A stretch of 31,113 nucleotides of DNA from a virus, in the IMG/VR virus record IMGVR_UViG_3300048005_000086, positions 1 through 31,113 of that record, one strand, 5' to 3'. Positions 27,215 to 31,113 of this stretch are shown one piece after another. Both the position numbers and the translations under genes were made by a program. Under the pieces are notes generated by a model. It was not told the origin of the DNA and did no database searches. It saw nothing but the letters and a program-made list of their open reading frames with translations. Within the stretch, counting starts at the first letter, position 1, and each line of letters opens with the position of its first letter.

Positions 27215-27388
27215 TTATTTTGTTTTACATTCAAAAACATATTGACATTCTTTTATATTATTAACAACATCACCACAAACTTTAGCGACTATTTCACAAT
27301 TAATAGTATCTTCTTTGTAACAAGAAGCTATTATAAAGAATGTCATTAAATATATTTTACCAAATATCTTCAAAATCTTCTCCCTCAT
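27215..27388 (-). CDS. Small phage lipoprotein, 57 aa
   Basis: The chain has a basic n-region (MREKILKIFGKIY), a hydrophobic core (LMTFFIIAS) and a lipobox IIASC with the acylated Cys at residue 23. The mature peptide is about 35 residues with four further cysteines (31, 38, 48, 54), enough for two disulphides. The start at 27388 overlaps the end of nrdB by 32 bases; a second Met at 27346, 11 bases after the nrdB stop, is an alternative start but would lose the positive n-region. Small phage lipoproteins include Rz1-type spanins and receptor-blocking proteins, but this one is not Pro-rich like Rz1. It was short enough to be missed by ORF callers that keep the longer 181-aa shadow frame through nrdB. 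Confidence 0.65.
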   Translation of the reverse strand: MREKILKIFGKIYLMTFFIIASCYKEDTINCEIVAKVCGDVVNNIKECQYVFECKTK

Positions 27389-28334
27389 TGGCCTTCGAGT
27401 AATCAGTAGGCCTAACAGCAAAGAAATCAGTATGAGTATGCCCCCCGGTAAGATGATAGAACCAGTCAAGATTGCTTGCTGCGATTTCGTCAAATTCAAA
27501 AGTGTTTGACCTGAAGTTTGTGTAACCGAGTTCACTGATTTTTTCATTAAGTCTTTTTCGTATAAATTGTTTGAGGTCGTAAGATTTAAGATTTTCAATG
27601 TCTCCTTGTTCAAACATTTTGTCAATATATCTTTCTTCTGCTTCGAGCATAGCTGTTGCTGCTTCAATAATATGTTCATAACAATCATTTTGTAATCCGT
27701 TAATTTCTTTGCACATATGTCTAAAAAGCTTACAACCCATTTTACTATGCAGTGACTCATCTCTTACTGACCACTTCATTTGTTGTCCAATTCCTTTAAG
27801 TAAATTACGTAATTGAAAACTATAAAGCACAGCAAACGCTGAATATAAAGACACACCTTCCGCAAATGCACTAAATACAGCTAAAGACTTACCAATACCC
27901 ACGGGATCTTTACCTTCATAGCTAACAAGATTATCAAACCTTGCGGCTGTTGCAGGTTCATGTAAAAATGCTTCAAAGTTTTCAAGGCCTAATGTCTCAT
28001 TTAAATATGAGTAAGCTACAGCGTGAATTGTTTCTTGTGAGCCAAACATCATAGCCATTTGTTGTATTTCATGCTTTGGAAACCATCCTACAACTTTTTG
28101 TGTCCAGTAGTCTGATACTGCACATTCAGTTTGCGCAAAACCTAATAAGATATTTCCTACTAAATTTTTTTCGGACTTTGTAAGTTTTTCATTCCAGTCT
28201 TTAATATCCCCTTGCATTGGTATTTCTGTGTGCAACCAAAATGCTTGTGCTTGTTTTAACCAGCCTTCATTATAATATTCTGGGTATTCAAACGGTTTAT
28301 ACGGTATTCTTTCCTTGAATAGGTTCATTCTCAA
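27357..28334 (-). CDS. nrdB: Class I ribonucleotide reductase small (beta) subunit, 325 aa
   Basis: NrdB is a ferritin-like helical protein that holds the dimetal cofactor and starts the radical reaction of NrdA. The metal ligands can be read as E70 (TECAVSDY), E101 and H104 (ETIH), E159 (FAEG), E193 and H196 (RDESLH). The position four after H104 is Y108, where E. coli has its radical Tyr122. The first ligand is Glu, where E. coli class Ia has Asp84; spacing of 31 residues to E101 supports this. Glu at this site with Tyr kept is the pattern I recall for class Id (Mn/Mn) enzymes of Flavobacteriia. No ATP-cone is present. The start overlaps the upstream 74-aa gene by 38 bases; Met3 (28328) is an alternative start. 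Confidence 0.92.
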   Translation of the reverse strand: MRMNLFKERIPYKPFEYPEYYNEGWLKQAQAFWLHTEIPMQGDIKDWNEKLTKSEKNLVGNILLGFAQTECAVSDYWTQKVVGWFPKHEIQQMAMMFGSQETIHAVAYSYLNETLGLENFEAFLHEPATAARFDNLVSYEGKDPVGIGKSLAVFSAFAEGVSLYSAFAVLYSFQLRNLLKGIGQQMKWSVRDESLHSKMGCKLFRHMCKEINGLQNDCYEHIIEAATAMLEAEERYIDKMFEQGDIENLKSYDLKQFIRKRLNEKISELGYTNFRSNTFEFDEIAASNLDWFYHLTGGHTHTDFFAVRPTDYSKANEGEDFEDIW

Positions 28335-28521
28335 TTTGTTTTTTAGCGTGTTCTGTTTTTAATTCTTCTAAAGCATCCTTATATCCTGGAATTTTTTTTA
28401 GTAGTCTCATTGTTCCCACACTTAAATCTTTAACATAAGTTACTTCTCTAGACAATATATTTATAACATTACCTAGAGTTTCAATCTTATTTTGCATTTC
28501 TAATAATTTACTTTCCTTCAT
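28297..28521 (-). CDS. Small coiled-coil protein, 74 aa
   Basis: Residues 1-35 form a heptad-patterned helix (LLEMQNKIETLGNVINILSR), followed by YVKDLSVGTMRLLKKIPGYK and a charged tail. I remember similar short proteins (helix, then V-x-DLS-x-GT-(L/M), then (I/M)PGY) from marine phage replication regions, without known function. The gene overlaps the preceding 77-aa gene by 14 bases and nrdB by 38 bases, so it is tied into the operon. It may self-associate through the coiled coil or modulate a replication enzyme. No DNA-binding or catalytic motif can be seen. Confidence 0.7.
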   Translation of the reverse strand: MKESKLLEMQNKIETLGNVINILSREVTYVKDLSVGTMRLLKKIPGYKDALEELKTEHAKKQIENEPIQGKNTV

Positions 28522-28741
28522 CTTCTTTTTCTTCGTTCTTAGTAAAGTATTTTTTAAGAGCAGTCATTCTATCATCTGCATCAACAAGCATTTGTAATGC
28601 TTCTTCTGCATTACTATAGAAGTCTTTTGTTGAGTGGTCTCCAATTCCTACTGCTTTATTTCCTAACAAACTTAAAGTTAAAAGTGCTTTTGATTTGTCC
28701 GCTTGTGCAGACGTAAATAACATTTGATATAATTCATTCAT
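28508..28741 (-). CDS. Conserved small acidic phage protein, 77 aa
   Basis: The protein begins MNELYQMLFTSAQADKSKAL and contains LLGNKAVGIGDHSTKDFY and ALQMLVDADDRMTALKKYF. I recognise this (AQAD-K-x-KALLTL, then GNKAVGIGDHS, then A-x-x-A-L-x-MLVDADDR) as a small protein shared by many marine phages, with no established role. It is predicted helical, soluble and acidic at the C-terminus. Start and the preceding stop overlap as ATGA (28738-28741), a sign of coupled translation with the 45-aa gene upstream. Confidence 0.75.
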   Translation of the reverse strand: MNELYQMLFTSAQADKSKALLTLSLLGNKAVGIGDHSTKDFYSNAEEALQMLVDADDRMTALKKYFTKNEEKEDEGK

Positions 28742-28875
28742 TTTCCTTGTCCTTTATAAGATTTAATATAATTTTTACTTGATTTTAATTTTGATGTTTT
28801 ACTCTTGGCATGAACGCCAGGTCTTTTAATTCTTTTACTAGGTGTAAAATTATTAATATTATTCTTGCGGGTCAT
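28738..28875 (-). CDS. Very small basic protein, KRPGVHAK type, 45 aa
   Basis: The ORF reads MTRKNNINNF, then TPSKRIKRPGVHAKSKTS, then SKNYIKSYKGQGK. The pattern KRPGVHAK-x-K-x-SK-x-KxSKNY-x-x-x-Y-x-GQGK is one I know from many marine phages (cyanophage and pelagiphage genomes), where it is a tiny Lys-rich protein of unknown function. It is too short for most ORF filters. It overlaps the end of the 49-aa gene by 17 bases and ends in an ATGA overlap with the next gene. The high positive charge suggests nucleic-acid or ribosome contact, but that is a guess. Confidence 0.75.
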   Translation of the reverse strand: MTRKNNINNFTPSKRIKRPGVHAKSKTSKLKSSKNYIKSYKGQGK

Positions 28876-29008
28876 CTTTAAATACAGTTAAACACAGTTC
28901 AATAAAAGGTATATATACTACATGTTCCCACGTGCTCGGATTGTCATAGCTTCTCATTCCTATAACAAATCCCGGATAAAATCCTAAAGAAAGTTCCCAG
29001 GCTGTCAT
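28859..29008 (-). CDS. Small conserved phage protein, 49 aa
   Basis: The ORF reads MTAWELSLGFYPGFVIGMRS, then YDNPSTWEHVVYIPFIELCL and TVFKDDPQE. The pattern (L/F)-x-x-G-(F/W)-YPG-x-x-x-G-(M/I)-R-x-Y, then H-(V/L)-x-Y-(I/L)-PF is one I associate with small marine-phage proteins of unknown function. It is short, hydrophobic in the middle and without a clear membrane helix. The start overlaps the stop of the 32-aa ORF as ATGA (29005-29008). The frame is also open upstream to the stop codon of the 71-aa gene at 29084, so a longer form without an ATG start cannot be excluded. Confidence 0.65.
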   Translation of the reverse strand: MTAWELSLGFYPGFVIGMRSYDNPSTWEHVVYIPFIELCLTVFKDDPQE

Positions 29009-29103
29009 TCTGTTTGTTCGTTTAAATAATATAATAGCAACTTCATATGAAAGTTTATTCTTTCTGAGTAGTGTTCTTGTAAATTAAACTCCGTATCTTC
29101 CAT
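29005..29103 (-). CDS. Possible micro-ORF, 32 aa
   Basis: The ORF reads MEDTEFNLQEHYSERINFHM, then KLLLYYLNEQTE. It overlaps the stop region of the 71-aa gene by 20 bases and its own stop overlaps the next start as ATGA, so it fills an otherwise empty gap in an operon where every gene overlaps its neighbours. The sequence is amphipathic and has a natural-looking composition rather than a random one. No homologue is known to me. Support is positional, so confidence is moderate. Confidence 0.5.
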   Translation of the reverse strand: MEDTEFNLQEHYSERINFHMKLLLYYLNEQTE

Positions 29104-29299
29104 GTATTTCTAATATTTCTTCATACTTTATTGGGTTTTTCTTTAACAAAGACTTAACTTCTTTTTCAATTTTTCTTCTTTTATACATTATTTGCGCTTG
29201 CTTTTTCTTTTTTCTTTTATCATCTGTATCGTTAAGTCTACTTCCTTTTGATTTTGCGGCTTGTAAAGCGTCCTTCCAATATTGTTTTTCGTTAGCCAT
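29084..29299 (-). CDS. Small basic protein overlapping the resolvase gene, 71 aa
   Basis: The chain has a helical N-terminus (MANEKQYWKDALQAAKSKGS), a very basic middle (DKRKKKKQAQIMYKRRKIEK) and ends LEIHGRYGV. No family is recognised. Its first 112 bases lie in another frame over the end of the endonuclease gene, and the remaining 104 bases have no other gene except the start of the 32-aa ORF, which argues that it is real. The Lys/Arg-rich middle suggests nucleic-acid contact. The YWKDALQAA motif is reminiscent of short phage helices, but I would not assign a function. Confidence 0.65.
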   Translation of the reverse strand: MANEKQYWKDALQAAKSKGSRLNDTDDKRKKKKQAQIMYKRRKIEKEVKSLLKKNPIKYEEILEIHGRYGV

Positions 29300-29646
29300 A
29301 ATTTAAAAAGTTTCCATCTTAATGGGAAAGATTCATTAGCTCTTCCCTTACATTCTATAATATAATCTTTACCGGTAAAGTCTGGTGTATATTTTATACC
29401 TAATATTTTTTTAATTCCGCGATTAATATATTCACCTTTGCCATTAGCTTGTTTTTCGTATGATTCATTTGGAAAATCAAATGGGTCTATTAAAGCAAAG
29501 TTTTCACCTTCGTAATACTCAAAAAGCTTAGCTTTTTTTAAAGCAATATACGTATATCTTTCTAATCCTGAAGCAAAATTAATACCATCATATGATATTT
29601 TTTTAGCAGTTACCGGTCCTCTTTTTCTACTTTTTTTGTATCTCAT
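29188..29646 (-). CDS. T7 endonuclease I-like Holliday-junction resolvase, 152 aa
   Basis: The catalytic pattern of the T7 gp3 family is visible: SGLE with E29, a YTPDF with D89, and IIECKG with E98 and K100. In T7 endonuclease I the matching residues are E20, D55, E65 and K67 and the protein is 149 aa, close to this length. The enzyme cuts four-way junctions and branched DNA before packaging and helps degrade host DNA. An insert of about 20 residues lies between E29 and D89 compared with T7. The start overlaps the upstream gene by 20 bases, and the C-terminal 37 codons overlap the 71-aa gene. The very basic C-terminus (KEKRKSKRK) suits DNA binding. Confidence 0.8.
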   Translation of the reverse strand: MRYKKSRKRGPVTAKKISYDGINFASGLERYTYIALKKAKLFEYYEGENFALIDPFDFPNESYEKQANGKGEYINRGIKKILGIKYTPDFTGKDYIIECKGRANESFPLRWKLFKLWLTKNNIGRTLYKPQNQKEVDLTIQMIKEKRKSKRK

Positions 29647-29929
29647 TACTATAATTAGTTGTCCAGTATTCTGGTTCAGGATATGCGGATATTAATTCAG
29701 GATCTTTAACTTCTAAATTACGCACATAACACTCTTCAATTTCTTCTTGAAGTGACATACGCGTTTTTTCAATATAATTTACAGCATCCATAAGCTCTTC
29801 TTGTATATGATTAAGCCACATATCTAGTGGCTGGTTATCATCGTATAAAGTAACGCCATACTTTTTAAAACCAACTTCAGAGCGGCCTTTTATCTTATTT
29901 ATTACGCTTTGTATTATTTTATCCTTCAT
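29627..29929 (-). CDS. MazG-like nucleotide pyrophosphohydrolase, 100 aa
   Basis: The segment KYGVTLYDDNQPLDMWLNHI followed by QEELMDAVNYIEK matches the short all-alpha NTP pyrophosphohydrolase type found in many phages (R-x-x-x-G-x-x-KYG, then W-x-x-H-x-x-EE-x-x-DA-x-x-Y). E44, E45 and D48 are the likely metal-binding residues. Such enzymes hydrolyse (d)NTPs or ppGpp-like nucleotides to monophosphates, clearing non-canonical nucleotides or adjusting pools. The C-terminal third is Tyr/Glu/Pro-rich and probably disordered. It overlaps the upstream fusion gene by 11 bases, giving two adjacent MazG-type genes. The substrate cannot be told from sequence. Confidence 0.7.
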   Translation of the reverse strand: MKDKIIQSVINKIKGRSEVGFKKYGVTLYDDNQPLDMWLNHIQEELMDAVNYIEKTRMSLQEEIEECYVRNLEVKDPELISAYPEPEYWTTNYSNEIQKK

Positions 29930-30665
29930 CTTTTACAAATGTTCCGTTAATCATTTTGCCAGTTCTATTAGATATTTCATCATAAGCAGTGCTAATACAG
30001 TCCTCAATGCGGACACCGGCAAGTTCGGCCAGATTAGTAAGCACAACAACACAATCACCAATAGCATCAATAGTATCTTCTCTATTATCTTTAAGTATAC
30101 TTTGGGATAATTCTCCAGCTTCCTCATATAATTTAATTAATTGTGTTTTTAAATCTCCTTTATCTAAGATTCCTTTTTCTTCTGCCCAATTCCTAATTTT
30201 GTCAAAGTCGTGTTTTTGAAAAGGACCAGCTTTTGCCATAGCTTTGTTGTATATGTAACAAGTTGACGGCCCAAATTGGCTAGATACTGCGTTGCTGATA
30301 ACCCAATCAATTTTATCCGTTGTATCAAGTTTAAATTCTCCATAAGTGTTTTTAATTTTTAAGTCTGCAAGAAATTTTGCATTTAATTCTGATTTTGGTA
30401 TTTTAAATGTTGTGGTAGCAGGCGATGAGCTATGCTTTTTCATTCGCTGTTTTTTAAATAAATTTTTATATAATTTTAAATCTTTTTTATAACCAAATTC
30501 TAATTGAGAAACCTGTTCTTGTATAGAGGCTTCATTTATATCTTTGGTTTCTAAAAGTACTTCGTACTCATCAGAGTTATAACCTTGTTGATTAGTAACT
30601 CTTTTTTGAAGGTTTGTAGTACAACCAACTTTTACTCCGGGTATATGGTATACATAATATGTCAT
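29919..30665 (-). CDS. GIY-YIG-like domain fused to MazG NTP pyrophosphohydrolase, 248 aa
   Basis: Residues 1-70 look like a compact GIY-YIG-type nuclease domain: YYVYHIPGVKVGCTTNLQKR has the first Tyr strand, a KVG in place of the usual YIG, T-x-x-L-x-x-R with the candidate catalytic Arg22, and a Glu-rich helix (INEASIQEQ). Residues about 150-245 are a MazG domain: FDKIRNWAEEKGI, LIKLYEEAGELSQSILK with E181, E182 and E185, and DTIDAIGDCVVVLTNLAEL with D200 and D204. The middle (85-150) contains WVISNAVSSQFGPSTCYIYN and is unassigned. Likely role of the MazG part: nucleotide-pool cleaning next to thyA and RNR. The start overlaps the thyA stop by four bases. A variant YIG motif means nuclease activity is uncertain. 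Confidence 0.7.
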   Translation of the reverse strand: MTYYVYHIPGVKVGCTTNLQKRVTNQQGYNSDEYEVLLETKDINEASIQEQVSQLEFGYKKDLKLYKNLFKKQRMKKHSSSPATTTFKIPKSELNAKFLADLKIKNTYGEFKLDTTDKIDWVISNAVSSQFGPSTCYIYNKAMAKAGPFQKHDFDKIRNWAEEKGILDKGDLKTQLIKLYEEAGELSQSILKDNREDTIDAIGDCVVVLTNLAELAGVRIEDCISTAYDEISNRTGKMINGTFVKDEG

Positions 30666-31113
30666 GTTGCTAATGGTGCTTTTATTGGTGTGTTTGAATT
30701 ATAATTTTCTAATATGATATCTTTATGTAAAGGTACAACTATTTTTTCATTATATTGTAATCCTTTTAATAATTTTACACTAGGTAATATTAAGTCTTTT
30801 CTATCTAAATATTGTTTAGCTTGTTCAATATGATTATTATATATATGACAATCACCCATAAATGCTATTAGTTGTCCTGGTTTATAGCCATTGCCTTTAG
30901 CTAACATTAATAATAATATACCATACATAGCTATGTCGTAAGGTAATCCTAAAAATATATCTACAGACCTTTGATTCCAACTTAGGCTAAGTTTACCATC
31001 ATTTATATAAATCTGAAAACCGTAATGACAGGGAGGTAATGCCATATTAGACATATCACCGGGATTCCATAGGCTTGCCATAATGCGCCGCGAGCCTGGG
31101 TTTTCTTTAATTT
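30662..31113 (-). CDS. thyA: Thymidylate synthase, C-terminal part (truncated by window edge)
   Basis: The frame stays open to the right edge: upstream of the Met at 31081 it reads IKENPGSRRI, part of the classic ThyA signature NP-x-SRR-x-x-x-x-WNP. The Met is therefore internal and the gene starts outside. Visible key parts are WNPGDMSNMALPPCHYGFQI with the catalytic Cys in PPCH, the NQRSVDIFLGLPYDIAMYG stretch that binds dUMP phosphate, and GDCHIYNNHIEQAKQYL with the His and Tyr that bind the sugar. Most ThyA have Ser-Cys-Asp or Ser-x-Asp at QRSVD; here the residue before Asp is Val. The enzyme methylates dUMP to dTMP using methylene-tetrahydrofolate. The stop overlaps the next gene's start (ATGA). 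Confidence 0.93.
   Translation of the reverse strand, partial: IKENPGSRRIMASLWNPGDMSNMALPPCHYGFQIYINDGKLSLSWNQRSVDIFLGLPYDIAMYGILLLMLAKGNGYKPGQLIAFMGDCHIYNNHIEQAKQYLDRKDLILPSVKLLKGLQYNEKIVVPLHKDIILENYNSNTPIKAPLAT

Noticed and set aside
27215-27760. 181-aa ORF across the end of nrdB
   Set aside because: The part over nrdB looks like a shadow frame. Only the last 57 codons, starting at 27388, make a sensible lipoprotein, so the shorter form was annotated.
29005-29086. Possible stop-codon readthrough from the 71-aa gene into the 49-aa gene, which share a frame
   Set aside because: The 49-aa gene has its own ATG in an ATGA overlap with an upstream ORF, and the 25 codons between show no clear conservation pattern. 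Readthrough is not needed.

Overview
The window is an AT-rich piece of a tailed-phage genome with a podovirus-type virion, most likely from a marine phage of a Bacteroidetes (flavobacterial) host. The host inference rests on translation starts: almost no gene has a Shine-Dalgarno sequence, and starts instead follow A/T-only leaders such as AATAAATAAATAAAT or AATTTAAAAA, as in Flavobacteriia. The podovirus inference rests on large internal-virion-type proteins, a stack of small connector proteins and the lack of a visible tape-measure gene. No tRNA, CRISPR array, integrase, insertion sequence or rRNA was seen. The portal at the left edge and thymidylate synthase at the right edge both run out of the window.

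Left arm (1-24720, all + strand): virion genes in the order portal (C-terminal part), acidic scaffold-position protein, major capsid protein, a conserved virion-region protein, two head-tail connector (ring) proteins, a group of very large beta-rich tail proteins, a small gp14-like internal protein, a 661-aa internal protein and a 2169-aa giant ejection-type protein whose C-terminus is a zincin (HExxH) domain behind a Lys-Ala/Lys-Pro linker. Hairpins follow the capsid gene and the next gene.

Right arm (24767-31113, all - strand): a tightly overlapping DNA-metabolism operon. In transcription order it holds thyA (partial), a GIY-YIG-like/MazG fusion, a second MazG-like pyrophosphohydrolase, a T7 endonuclease I-like resolvase, a run of small proteins of 32-77 aa, nrdB, three small exported or membrane proteins, and nrdA. 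The two arms converge on a strong hairpin at 24729-24760 with A and T runs on either side, which should terminate both transcripts.

The genes fit a lytic phage that builds deoxynucleotides (RNR, ThyA, MazG-type housecleaning), resolves branched DNA, and assembles a short-tailed virion. The most unusual points are: a probable overprinted gene inside the scaffold gene; a tail protein normally made as one chain that is here split over three or four ORFs expanded with Ig/FN3-like modules; an RNR small subunit with a glutamate as first metal ligand and a retained tyrosine (class Id-like pattern); and exported or membrane genes inserted between nrdB and nrdA. All homology statements come from reading the sequences and from memory of families; no search was run.
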